A DNA stretch of 64,000 nt, taken from NCBI RefSeq assembly GCF_014930455.1, contig NZ_JAAIYO010000012.1:124001-188000 (forward strand), read 5' to 3'. The translations under genes were made by a program, and so were the position numbers. This document shows positions 8,614 to 17,054 of the stretch, one piece after another (position 1 is the stretch's first letter; every line of letters starts with the position of its first letter). The notes under the pieces were generated by a model. That model was not told the DNA's origin. It saw only the letters and a list, made by a program, of their open reading frames with translations, and ran no database searches. This stretch comes from Corallococcus soli. Its GTDB lineage: Bacteria; Myxococcota; Myxococcia; Myxococcales; Myxococcaceae.

Positions 8614-9447
8614 TCAGGTGCCGATGCCCTTGCGCAGCCGGTTCCAGTCGAAGTTGGCCGCCGGGTCGTCCTTGCGGCCCTTGGGCACCGCGATGTCCTT
8701 GTGCCCGAGGATGTTGCCCGCCGGCACCTTGTACTCCTGCTTGAGGTAGCCCACGAGCTGGGTGAGGGACTTGTACTGGGCCTCCGTGAAGGCCGTCTTG
8801 CCGCTGCCGTCGTTGACGATCTCGATGCCGATGGAGCGCGCGTTCATGTCCGTGGGCACGCCATTGAGCGCGGACTTGCCCGCGTGCCAGGAGCGCTTCT
8901 CGTCACCGACGAGCTGGTAGATCTTCCCGTCCGTGTCCAGCATGTAGTTGGCGGACACCTTGCTCTGCGGATTGCGCATCCACGCCAGGTCGCCCTTGCC
9001 GTTGTTGGTGCCGGTGTGGTGCAGGATGATGGCGTCGATGTCCGTGCCGTTGCGCGAGTCCGAGTTGGGCGACGGCGTGTTGACGACCTCCGGCTTGGTG
9101 AACTTCCCCGGCTGGGTGGGCGTCGTCGGCGTCGTGGGCTTCGCCAGCGCCTTCTTCAGCGCCGCGGCCGTCTGCTCGCCGTAGAAGCCGGTGGTGGGCA
9201 GCTTCTGGTCGCCCTGGAACTTCTTCACCGCCGCTTCCGTCTGCGACCCGAACGTGCCCGGGCCCGACGCCACCTGCGCCTTCGTCAGGTAGCCCAGCTT
9301 CTGCAGGCCATCCTGGAGCTGCTTCACCTTCGGACCGCTGTCTCCCTTGCGCAGCCCGGCGGGCGGCGCCGTGACCGCAGGGGCCGTGGCCGCCGTCCGC
9401 GGGGTCGCGGCGGGCGTGAAGCTGGAGGAGGAGGGGCGGATGCTCAT
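8614..9447 (-). CDS. N-acetylmuramoyl-L-alanine amidase with peptidoglycan-binding domain
   Basis: A 277-residue protein with a Pro/Ala/Thr-rich N-terminus (about 1-30), a PG_binding_1 domain (about 31-105: GDSGPKVKQLQDGLQKLGYL), a Pro/Thr linker, and an amidase_2 domain (about 135-277). The zinc-site signatures IILHHTGT, SIGIEIV and ILGHKDIAVPKGRKDDP are present. It should cleave the amide bond between MurNAc and the stem peptide. No Sec signal peptide is visible at the chosen ATG, so it may be exported by another route or released on lysis. The in-frame extension far upstream is antisense to the next gene and is rejected. Confidence 0.88.
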   Translation of the reverse strand: MSIRPSSSSFTPAATPRTAATAPAVTAPPAGLRKGDSGPKVKQLQDGLQKLGYLTKAQVASGPGTFGSQTEAAVKKFQGDQKLPTTGFYGEQTAAALKKALAKPTTPTTPTQPGKFTKPEVVNTPSPNSDSRNGTDIDAIILHHTGTNNGKGDLAWMRNPQSKVSANYMLDTDGKIYQLVGDEKRSWHAGKSALNGVPTDMNARSIGIEIVNDGSGKTAFTEAQYKSLTQLVGYLKQEYKVPAGNILGHKDIAVPKGRKDDPAANFDWNRLRKGIGT

Positions 9448-9605
9448 GGTGGAAAATCCCAGTAGAAGTGGACAGCTGTGACTGTGGCGATTATCGCGAG
9501 TCAGGGCCCGGGAGTTGTGTGTCGGCGCCACAAAGAGAACAGCCCCGGGGCCACGGACGTGCCGGGCACCGGGGCTGCGGAGGAGGGCGTGTCGCGCCGG
9601 ACGCG

Positions 9606-10709
9606 TCAGGAGCCGGTGGCGCGGCGCGGCAGCTCGGAGAGGCCCGGTGGGTCGCCGTGCACCAGCGAGTAGGGGTCGAGCGGATCCCCGCCCAGCCCCT
9701 CCAGGGTCACCCAGGTGCCCAGCCCCATGCGCCGCGCGTACTCCAGCAGCATGCGCGTGACGACCTGATCCTCCAGCGCGTGGCCGGTGGAGTCGAACAC
9801 CGTGTTGCGCTCGCGCCAGCCCTGGAATTCCTCTGGCTGCTGCACCACCGTGGCCAGGTCCGGGCCAATCTGATCCGGGTGGAGCTGCTGGCACTCGCCC
9901 TCCAGCCGCGCCTGGCTGGGCAGGTCCGGGCACACGAGGCTGCGGCGCAGCAGCGCCAGCGGCAGCTCCGTCTTGCCCGGACGATCCGCGCCCACCGCGT
10001 TGATGTGCGCATGCGGCTTGAGCCCGTGGCCGGAGATCACCGGCCCGGAGCCCGGCGCCACCGTCGTCGCGGTGCAGAGGATGTCCGAGCGCGACTCCAG
10101 ATCCGCCAGCAGGGTGGGGCGCACGTCCAGCCCCAGGAACGCCACGCGCCGCACGAAGGAGCGCGCCGCTTCCGGATCCACGTCGTGCACCAGCACCTGC
10201 TCCAGCCGGAACACGCGGCTGAGCGCGTGCAGTTGGGTGACGGCCTGCGCGCCACAGCCCACCAGCCCCAGCACCTTGCTGTCCGGAGACGCCAGACACC
10301 GGCTGGCCACGGCCGACGCCGCCCCGGTGCGCAGCGCGGTGGCGAACACCCCGTCCATCACCGCCATCAGGTGGCCCGTGCGCGCGTCGTACAGGCTGTG
10401 CGTCGCGATGAGCGTGGGCAGCCCCGCGTCCAGGACGTTGGCGGGGCAGGAGCCCACGACCTTCATCGTCAGGGTCTCGCCCCGCCGCAGCACGGGCATC
10501 CACTCGAGCGCTCCCAGGGGCCGCGCCTCCGCCGTGAGGGAGAAGCCCTCGCGCTTGTGCACCTGGGTGACAGAGTCGTCCAGCTCCCGCAGCGCCACGG
10601 TGAGCGACTGGATGAGCTCATCCATCAAGGCATTCAGGCCCACGCCCGCCACGATGGCGCGCAGGTCGGTGGGACTGATGAGGAGCGTGCGAGGAGCCGG
10701 GGCCGTCAT
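9606..10709 (-). CDS. Ornithine cyclodeaminase / mu-crystallin family protein
   Basis: A 367-residue NAD(P)-dependent enzyme family member. The substrate-binding half includes MKVVGSCPANV and YDARTGHLMAVMDG, and the Rossmann motif GLVGCGAQA lies near the middle. Characterised family members deaminate ornithine to proline, reduce cyclic imino acids, or make or degrade unusual amino acids, so the substrate here is open. The start at 10709 removes a low-quality N-terminal extension. It faces the sensor kinase at 10890 divergently, and the gap between them carries a perfect palindrome. Confidence 0.85.
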   Translation of the reverse strand: MTAPAPRTLLISPTDLRAIVAGVGLNALMDELIQSLTVALRELDDSVTQVHKREGFSLTAEARPLGALEWMPVLRRGETLTMKVVGSCPANVLDAGLPTLIATHSLYDARTGHLMAVMDGVFATALRTGAASAVASRCLASPDSKVLGLVGCGAQAVTQLHALSRVFRLEQVLVHDVDPEAARSFVRRVAFLGLDVRPTLLADLESRSDILCTATTVAPGSGPVISGHGLKPHAHINAVGADRPGKTELPLALLRRSLVCPDLPSQARLEGECQQLHPDQIGPDLATVVQQPEEFQGWRERNTVFDSTGHALEDQVVTRMLLEYARRMGLGTWVTLEGLGGDPLDPYSLVHGDPPGLSELPRRATGS

Positions 10710-10758
10710 GTGTCGAGACTTTACGCCCCTGCCAGGAATTGCAACCTGCCATTGATGA

Positions 10759-10772
10759 GCAGGAATTCCTGC
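10759..10772. promoter_or_regulatory. Perfect 14-bp palindrome in a divergent intergenic gap
   Basis: GCAGGAATTCCTGC is its own reverse complement. The half-site CAGGAATT also occurs about 30 bases to the left (near 10732). Two related copies between divergent start codons (10709 and 10890) are a plausible operator for a dimeric regulator controlling one or both genes. The regulator is unknown. Confidence 0.4.
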
Positions 10773-10889
10773 CTCGCTGTGTCTTTTGAATGCAGGTGCA
10801 GAGGGTAGGGAACAAGGCGGAGCCCGGGGGCTGTTGGACCTGCGCTCCGCCACCCGAGCACACTTCCCCAACGCCGAGGGACAACCTCC

Positions 10890-12167
10890 GTGATGCACCC
10901 TGGTCCCAGGATTCCCCTTCTCAGCGCCGTTTCAGATGCGCTCGCGGCCCGCACGTCCTCGCCTCCGAACGAAGTCCGCCGCGCACGTGTGCTGTTGGTG
11001 GACGACGTCCCGGCGAACCTGCTGGCGCTGGAGGGCATCCTGGAACCGTTGGGGCAGCAGCTGGTGTCGGTGCGCTCGGGCGACGAGGCGCTCAAGGCGC
11101 TGCTGCTGGACGAGTACGCGTGCGTGCTCATGGACGTGCAGATGCCGGGGCTGGACGGGCTGGAGACGGCGAAGCTGGTGCGCTCGCGGGAGCGCACGAA
11201 GCACCTGCCCATCCTCTTCATCACCGCGCTCAGCCGCGAGACGGCCTACATCACCCGGGGCTATGAGACTGGCGCGGTGGACTTCCTGCTCAAGCCCGTG
11301 GATCCGGACATCCTGCGCGCGAAGGTGTCGGTGTTCGTGGAGCTGTACCTCCGGGGCGAACAGCTGCGGCAGCAGGCGCTGGAGCTGGCGGAGCGGCGGC
11401 GCGTGGAGGACGAGCTGCTGCGCGCGGCGGAGCTGGAGCAGCAGCTGGTGGGCATCGTGGGACACGACATCCGCTCGCCCCTGGCCGCCATCCTCACCAC
11501 CGCCAGCCTCCAGCTTGCGCGCGAGGCGCTGCCGGAGGGCCAGCGCAAGGCCTTCGAGCGGGTGGTCCGGGGCGGCGAGCGCATCCAGCGCATCGTGGAC
11601 CAGCTGCTGGACTTCACGCGCGCCCGGCTGGGCGGCGGCATCCCGGTGGTGCCGCGCCCGGGCGACCTGAACGAGCTGTGCTGCAAGGTGGCGGACGAGC
11701 TGCGCGCGGCGCGACCCGACCGCGCCATCGTCTGTGAATTCACCCGCGACAGTCTCCCGGGCACGTGGGACCTGGACCGGCTGGCGCAGGTGCTGGCCAA
11801 CCTCCTGGACAACGCCCTGAAGTACAGCCCCGGCGACAGCCAGGTGCGCATCCGCACGTCCGAACAGGGCGAGCACACCGTCCACGTGGAGGTGCACAAC
11901 GGCGGGGCGCCCATCCCCCCGCACGTGCGCTCCACGCTGTTCCAGCCCTTGCGCCGGGGCGTCGACACGGACGGCCGTGAGAGCCTGGGCCTGGGCCTCT
12001 ACATCGCGCACAGCATCGTGGAGGCGCACGGCGGGACCCTCCGGGTCGAATCCACCCTGGAGGCGGGCACCACGTTCTTCCTGTGCCTGCCGCGTCAGGC
12101 CCTGGGCGACGCGCGCCGCCTCTCCGCCTGCGCTGAAGCCGCGCGGCCGGAATCGCTGACCGCCTGA
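10890..12167 (+). CDS. Response-regulator/histidine-kinase hybrid
   Basis: A 425-residue cytoplasmic signalling protein with the receiver domain in front of the kinase. The receiver (about residues 30-150) has the VLLVDD acidic pair, the phospho-acceptor Asp in CVLMDVQMPGLDG and the Lys in FLLKPVD. A short coiled coil (about 155-185) leads to an HisKA domain with GHDIRSPL (phospho-His) and an HATPase_c domain with LLDNALKYSP and the SLGLGLYIAHSIVEAHGG box. No membrane segment is present. The start is GTG at 10890 or ATG at 10893, with GAGGG upstream. There is no adjacent partner gene, so it is an orphan. Confidence 0.92.
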   Translation: MMHPGPRIPLLSAVSDALAARTSSPPNEVRRARVLLVDDVPANLLALEGILEPLGQQLVSVRSGDEALKALLLDEYACVLMDVQMPGLDGLETAKLVRSRERTKHLPILFITALSRETAYITRGYETGAVDFLLKPVDPDILRAKVSVFVELYLRGEQLRQQALELAERRRVEDELLRAAELEQQLVGIVGHDIRSPLAAILTTASLQLAREALPEGQRKAFERVVRGGERIQRIVDQLLDFTRARLGGGIPVVPRPGDLNELCCKVADELRAARPDRAIVCEFTRDSLPGTWDLDRLAQVLANLLDNALKYSPGDSQVRIRTSEQGEHTVHVEVHNGGAPIPPHVRSTLFQPLRRGVDTDGRESLGLGLYIAHSIVEAHGGTLRVESTLEAGTTFFLCLPRQALGDARRLSACAEAARPESLTA

Positions 12168-12207
12168 AAAGACAAGTCCCGTCGCGTCAGGAGGATTTTG
12201 CAGTGCC

Positions 12208-12224
12208 GGCTGATTACTTCAGCC
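12208..12224. other. Short hairpin after the kinase gene
   Basis: GGCTGA and TCAGCC are separated by five bases, 40 bases after the kinase stop codon. No T-run follows, so it is only a weak candidate for a transcription terminator. Confidence 0.25.
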
Positions 12225-12285
12225 AAAGGCATACAACTATCCGCCCTGATGAAAACCTCTCAAACTCTCAGCGAACGTCTGGGCA

Positions 12286-12297
12286 CTTTGCTACAAT
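12286..12297 (+). promoter_or_regulatory. Possible -10 promoter element before the hydrolase gene
   Basis: TACAAT at 12292-12297 lies 65 bases before the ATG at 12363, in a locally AT-richer patch. No convincing -35 hexamer is present at the usual spacing, so a non-housekeeping or activated promoter is possible. Confidence 0.3.
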
Positions 12298-12362
12298 GCC
12301 AGACGTCCGGGAGGTGAGGTGCCCCCGGACGTACATGTCCGCTTTGGGGAGGGTGCGAGACA

Positions 12363-13550
12363 ATGACGACCGACAACTCGATGTGGATTCCCGTGGATGG
12401 AAGCGACCCGATGAGGGCGTGGATCCGTCGTCCTGCATCCGGGAGTGGCCCGGCGTTGGTGGTGCTGATGGTGGAGGCGTTCGAGGGGAACGACCACTTG
12501 AAGCACATGACCGAACACTTCGCGGAAGAGGGTTACGTGGTGGTGGCGCCGGACCTCGCGTCGAGGGGGGAGCCGGAGGAAGCGGATTTGAAGGCGGTGG
12601 TGGCCTACGCGCGGGCGCTGCCGGAAGTGACGGGCCTGAAGGGCAAGAAGCAGGTGGGCGCGCTGGGCTTCGGGCTGGGCGGCACGCTGGCCGCGCAGCT
12701 CGCGGTGCACGGCCAGGTGGACTGCGCGGTGGCCTACTGCGCCCCGGGGATGGAGGACGTGCTCGCGGAGGCCGGGCCTGACGCGTCCCCGGTGGTGCTC
12801 AACTTCGCGGAGTGGGACGGCTTCGTGCCCCCGTCCGCGGTGGCGCGCGTGCGCCAGCACGTCACGCCCGACGTGGAGCTGTACGTGTACCCGGGGGTGC
12901 GGCACGGCTTCTTCCGCGAGGGGTCGCCGGCGTACCACCGGCCCTCGCAGATGATGGCCCACACCCGCACGATGGCGCTCCTGCGCCGCACCATGGGCCC
13001 CCGCTACGATCTGTCCACGCTGTGGGACCGGCACACGGAGCTGGAGTTCGCCGTCCGGGACGCCGACGCGACGATGGCCACCATGGTGGCGCACCCGTAC
13101 GTCAACAGCGTGCCGGTGATGACGGGCGGTGTGGGTGCCAACTACCTGCACCGCTTCTACGAGAACCACTTCATCCACGCGAACCCGAAGGACACGAAGA
13201 TGATCCCGCTGTCACGCACCGTGGGTGCGGACCGCGTGGTGGACGAGTTCATCTTCTGCTTCACCCACGACGTGGAGATGGACTGGATGCTCCCGGGCAT
13301 CGCGCCCACCGGCAAGTACGTGGAGGTGCCCCTGGTCGCGGTGGTGAACTTCCGCGGAGACAAGCTCTACCACGAGCACATCTACTGGGATCAGGCGACG
13401 GTGCTGGTGCAGCTGGGCCTGCTCGACCCCCAGGGCCTGCCCGTCTCCGGCGCGGAGTCCGCGCGCAAGCTGCTGGATGAGACCCTGCCCTCCAACACCC
13501 TGATGGAGAAGTGGGACGAAAGCGCGCCCACGAAGCGCCAGGCCGGCTGA
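12363..13550 (+). CDS. Dienelactone-hydrolase-like protein lacking the nucleophile, fused to a SnoaL-like domain
   Basis: A 395-residue cytoplasmic protein. Residues about 5-215 match the dienelactone hydrolase fold, with the acid in EWDGFVPP (Asp152) and the base in VRHGFF (His181). The nucleophile elbow, normally GxCxGG, reads GFGLGG, so Gly104 replaces the catalytic Cys. Residues about 220-390 resemble SnoaL/NTF2-like domains (aromatic-rich, with HDVEMDWMLPG and YHEHIYWD). It is therefore probably not an ordinary hydrolase and may have a binding role or use chemistry supplied by the second domain. GGGAGGG precedes the ATG. It stands alone between the kinase and MCP genes. Confidence 0.75.
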   Translation: MTTDNSMWIPVDGSDPMRAWIRRPASGSGPALVVLMVEAFEGNDHLKHMTEHFAEEGYVVVAPDLASRGEPEEADLKAVVAYARALPEVTGLKGKKQVGALGFGLGGTLAAQLAVHGQVDCAVAYCAPGMEDVLAEAGPDASPVVLNFAEWDGFVPPSAVARVRQHVTPDVELYVYPGVRHGFFREGSPAYHRPSQMMAHTRTMALLRRTMGPRYDLSTLWDRHTELEFAVRDADATMATMVAHPYVNSVPVMTGGVGANYLHRFYENHFIHANPKDTKMIPLSRTVGADRVVDEFIFCFTHDVEMDWMLPGIAPTGKYVEVPLVAVVNFRGDKLYHEHIYWDQATVLVQLGLLDPQGLPVSGAESARKLLDETLPSNTLMEKWDESAPTKRQAG

Positions 13551-13772
13551 GGAAGTGGGGTGACGCCCGCGCCCCGGGGTGGCGTCTACCCAGGGCGCGG
13601 TGTCTGACTTTCACGCCGGAAGACGCGCGGGGGCATTGCGCGGGCTCTCCAGGGGTGTTCACAATGAGGCACCTCACTGGATAGTCCAGGGGGGCTTCGT
13701 TTCCCAGATTCACTCTGGAGTGGCCTCCGCGCGCTGGCGACAGCGTGGAAGGAGGCCGCCACCGACGCCCGG

Positions 13773-15305
13773 ATGCGACTTTCCCTGTCCCAGAAGCTTT
13801 CGCTGGCGCCGCTGCTGGTGGCGCTGTTCTTCACGGTCCTCTTCTTCGGGTACCTCCTCCCGCGGATGTCCTCCGCCTTCGAGGCGCAGGGGCGGGAGGT
13901 GGGGGTGGCCCTGCCCGCGGCGCTCGCCTCCACGCTGGCGGGGGTGATGGCGGAGGGGCAGACGGAGCGGCTCCAGTCGCTGCTGGACCCGGTGGCCCGC
14001 AACGGGAAGGTGGCCTACGTGGCCGTCTTCGACGGGGCGGGACAGCTGCGCGCGGTGTCGGGGGAGTTCGGCCCGGCCATGCGGGAGCTGCGGGACAGGC
14101 TGTCCCGGGCCACGGGGGACGCGACGTTCTACGTGCGCGACGCGGAGCTGCTGGACCTGAGCGCGCGCATGGCGAACGGGGCGGGCAGCGTGCACGTGGG
14201 CTTCAACCGCACGGCGGCGCGCGCGCAGGTGCGGGCCCTCACCACGGGTGTGAGCGTGGTGGTGGTGCTGGCGCTCGTGGCGTTCGTGGTGGCGGGCGCC
14301 GTGCTGGCGCGCCGGGTCGCGGGGCCGCTCGTGCAGCTGACGGAGGCGGCGCGGCGCATCGCGGAGCACGGCGACCTGCGGGAGATGGTCCGCATCGACT
14401 CCAACGACGAGGTGGGGCAGCTGGCGGGCGCCTTCACGCTGATGGTGACCAAGGTCAAGGACCTGCTCGTGCAGTTGCAGCAGTCGTCGGATCTGCTCAA
14501 GGGGTCGGTGGACCACCTGAACGACTCCGCGGGCCGGCAGAACGAGATGGTGTCGCGCCACGCCGCCGCGCTCCAGGAGACGCAGGTGACGGCGCAGGAG
14601 ATCCGCCAGACGTCAGTGGTGGCATCGCGCGCGGCGGAGACGGTCATCGACGTGGCCGAGCGCGCGGAGGCCCTGGGCAAGACGGGCGAGAGCGCCATCG
14701 GGGAGAGCATCGAGGGCCTGGTGGACCTGCGCTCGCAGGTGGAGCAGATCGCCGAGCGCATCATGGCGCTGGGCGAGCGCACCGAGCAGATCTCCGGCAT
14801 CACGGAGACGGTGAAGGACCTGGCGGACCAGTCGCACCTGCTGGCGGTGAACGCGGCCATCGAGGCGGCGCGCTCCGGGGAGCACGGCAAGGGCTTCGCG
14901 GTGGTGGCCCGGGAGATCCGCGGGCTGGCGGACCAGTCCATCCGCGCCACCAATCAGGTGCGCGGCATCCTGGCGGACATCAGCACCGCCATCTTCGCCA
15001 CGGTGGAGATCACCGCCGCCGGCACGCAGCGCATGGAGTCCGGGCTCGCGCAGGTGCGCATGTCCGGGGACACGCTGCGCCAGCTGTCCTCCATCGTGCG
15101 CGACAGCGTGGTGTCCGCCCGTCAGATCTCCCAGACGGTCAACCAGCAGGCCACCGGCATCGAGCAGATCTTCACCGCCGTGAACGAGCTCAACGCGGTG
15201 ATGGGCGACACGGTGAAGCGCATCTCCACCACCAGCGAGTCCGCCGTGGCGCTCAAGATGCTGTCCGAGCGCGTGGCCGCGATGGTGAAGGACTACCGGC
15301 TGTAG
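13773..15305 (+). CDS. Methyl-accepting chemotaxis protein
   Basis: A 510-residue membrane receptor. The first membrane segment is near residues 10-30, followed by a short periplasmic sensor of about 115 residues. The second segment is near 155-180, then a HAMP domain (about 180-235) and a cytoplasmic signalling domain whose hairpin tip reads LLAVNAAIEAARSGEHGKGFAVVAREIRGLADQS in substance (positions about 14840-14940). No CheR-binding pentapeptide is present at the C-terminus. No che genes lie nearby, so its kinase partner is elsewhere. It probably feeds motility or another Che-like pathway. Confidence 0.92.
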   Translation: MRLSLSQKLSLAPLLVALFFTVLFFGYLLPRMSSAFEAQGREVGVALPAALASTLAGVMAEGQTERLQSLLDPVARNGKVAYVAVFDGAGQLRAVSGEFGPAMRELRDRLSRATGDATFYVRDAELLDLSARMANGAGSVHVGFNRTAARAQVRALTTGVSVVVVLALVAFVVAGAVLARRVAGPLVQLTEAARRIAEHGDLREMVRIDSNDEVGQLAGAFTLMVTKVKDLLVQLQQSSDLLKGSVDHLNDSAGRQNEMVSRHAAALQETQVTAQEIRQTSVVASRAAETVIDVAERAEALGKTGESAIGESIEGLVDLRSQVEQIAERIMALGERTEQISGITETVKDLADQSHLLAVNAAIEAARSGEHGKGFAVVAREIRGLADQSIRATNQVRGILADISTAIFATVEITAAGTQRMESGLAQVRMSGDTLRQLSSIVRDSVVSARQISQTVNQQATGIEQIFTAVNELNAVMGDTVKRISTTSESAVALKMLSERVAAMVKDYRL

Positions 15306-15364
15306 GCCGCGCCCCGGAGGTCCGGCCCGGAAGCTCGGAGGATGCCCGGGAGGCCCCCGGGCCT

Positions 15365-16897
15365 TCAGGAGCGGACGTCCGGTGAGCGGGCCTCGCGCAG
15401 GGTGGGCCGCGGGCGGGGCAGGAGCCGCTCCAGCACCTGGCCCACGGTGCGCGCGGTGGCCGCCCCGGGTTCGTTCACCCGGGCCGCGAGGAACGCCGCG
15501 CCCAGGCGGGCCACCGCCGACACGACGAAGAGGACGTGCAGGTTCGCCCAGACGTGGCCGCCCAGCATGAACTGCTGGGGGATGCGCGCGGCCAGGGCGC
15601 CGCCCAGGGCCGCCGCCGCCGCGTACGCCAGGCCTCCGGCGGTGGCGAACGCCGCCAGGTAGAAGGGCCGTCCCCGGCGCGGCGCCACCGTGAGGGGCAG
15701 CGCGAAGATGGCTAGGCCGTGGCCGCTCCACAGCGCGCCCGCCAGGAGCACGTCGAACAGCAGCGGCCACAGCATCCCCGCGGACGGCATCAGCCACAGC
15801 AGCGGGATGACGCTGATGCCCAGCGAGCACGCCATCAGCACCGGCTGCGCGCCCAGCCTGTCGATGGCGCGGCCCCACATGGACGCGGTGAGCACGCGCA
15901 CGCCCGCCACCGCCGCCGCGTGCAGGGCCATGATGACGAAGGTCATCTTGAGGTTCTGCAGGGAGTGCAGCGCGAAGAAGGGCGCGGACACGCCCACCGC
16001 CGCGTTCCACGCCACCTGATACACGAGCACGCGCCGGGCCCCGTCGTCCTTCCATGGCAGCAGCGCGTCCTTCAGCTCCAGCCGGGGCGTGGTGCCGGGA
16101 GGCGCCGGGTCATGCTGCGCGGCCATCATCAGCGTGGTGACGATGCCCATGACGCACGCGGCCAGGGCCAGCAGCGGCAGGGCGTAGCCCACGCCGTCCA
16201 GCATCCGCAGCCGGTCCATCAGGAGGCCCGCGGTGAGGGACGCGCCGGTGCCCATCAGCGTGGTGAGCGCGGTGCGCTTGCCGAAGAAGCGGCCCCGCAC
16301 GGCGCGCGGCACCAGCTCCCCCATCCAGGCCACCCACGCGTTGTTGCCCACCACGGCCAGGAGCGCGGACAGGCCGGCCACCGTCAGCAGCAGGTGCTGC
16401 TGGCCCTCCAGCGAAAGGTCCAACCACGGCAGGAGCGCCAGGGGCAGCATCACCAGCCGCGACAGGCACACGGCCGTGAGGGCCACCCGCCGGTGCCCGA
16501 AGCAGAGGGTGAGCCACGCGGCGGGGAACTGCACGAACTGGGCGAAGAACGGCAGCGCCGTCATCACGCCCACCAGGAAGGGCCCAAGCTTCAGCGCGAT
16601 GGCCCACGCGGTGAGCACCGTGGCGCCCGCGCACGCGGTGAACACCTCCGCGAACATCCCCTCCACGATGGACATGCGCAGCGACCCGCGCAGCCGCTGG
16701 TGGACGGGCGGACCCTGGGGGCCGTCCGACGGTGGGGGCGCCCCCAGCAGCGGCGCTGACGAGCCGGGCAGTGAAGCGCCAGGGCGGAAGAGCGGAACGC
16801 CGGTGGCGAGGGAGGCGAAGCTCTGGACGAGGTGGCGGCGAAAGGCGGCGGGGGACACGCGGCCCCAGATGTCCCACGGCCTTCCCGTCCCCCTCAA
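15365..16897 (-). CDS. Major facilitator superfamily transporter
   Basis: A protein of up to 510 residues with about twelve hydrophobic helices. Cytoplasmic loop motifs such as VPRAVRGRFFGKRTAL follow the first half. The substrate cannot be assigned. The start is uncertain. The TTG at 16897 follows a GGGGG stretch, a GTG at 16858 is also possible, and ATG (MSIVEGMF) occurs only at residue 75, just before the first membrane helix. It converges on the MCP gene with a 59-base gap. Confidence 0.8.
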   Translation of the reverse strand: MRGTGRPWDIWGRVSPAAFRRHLVQSFASLATGVPLFRPGASLPGSSAPLLGAPPPSDGPQGPPVHQRLRGSLRMSIVEGMFAEVFTACAGATVLTAWAIALKLGPFLVGVMTALPFFAQFVQFPAAWLTLCFGHRRVALTAVCLSRLVMLPLALLPWLDLSLEGQQHLLLTVAGLSALLAVVGNNAWVAWMGELVPRAVRGRFFGKRTALTTLMGTGASLTAGLLMDRLRMLDGVGYALPLLALAACVMGIVTTLMMAAQHDPAPPGTTPRLELKDALLPWKDDGARRVLVYQVAWNAAVGVSAPFFALHSLQNLKMTFVIMALHAAAVAGVRVLTASMWGRAIDRLGAQPVLMACSLGISVIPLLWLMPSAGMLWPLLFDVLLAGALWSGHGLAIFALPLTVAPRRGRPFYLAAFATAGGLAYAAAAALGGALAARIPQQFMLGGHVWANLHVLFVVSAVARLGAAFLAARVNEPGAATARTVGQVLERLLPRPRPTLREARSPDVRS

Positions 16898-17054
16898 CCG
16901 GACCCCCGGTGTGGCCTGGGCGCACGGTCGGGCACCAACCGGCCTTATCCCTGACGTTCCTTCCGCTGCGTCCCCTCGCTCGCTGGGCAGGTGGGATTCA
17001 GGTGCGGTTCACGCGGTCTTGAACTATATGAACGACCGGAAGGAGACCGCGCAC

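Noticed and set aside
9448-10503. Upstream extension of the amidase frame
   Set aside because: It overlaps the ornithine-cyclodeaminase-like gene and has no recognisable domain. The ATG at 9447 is adequate.
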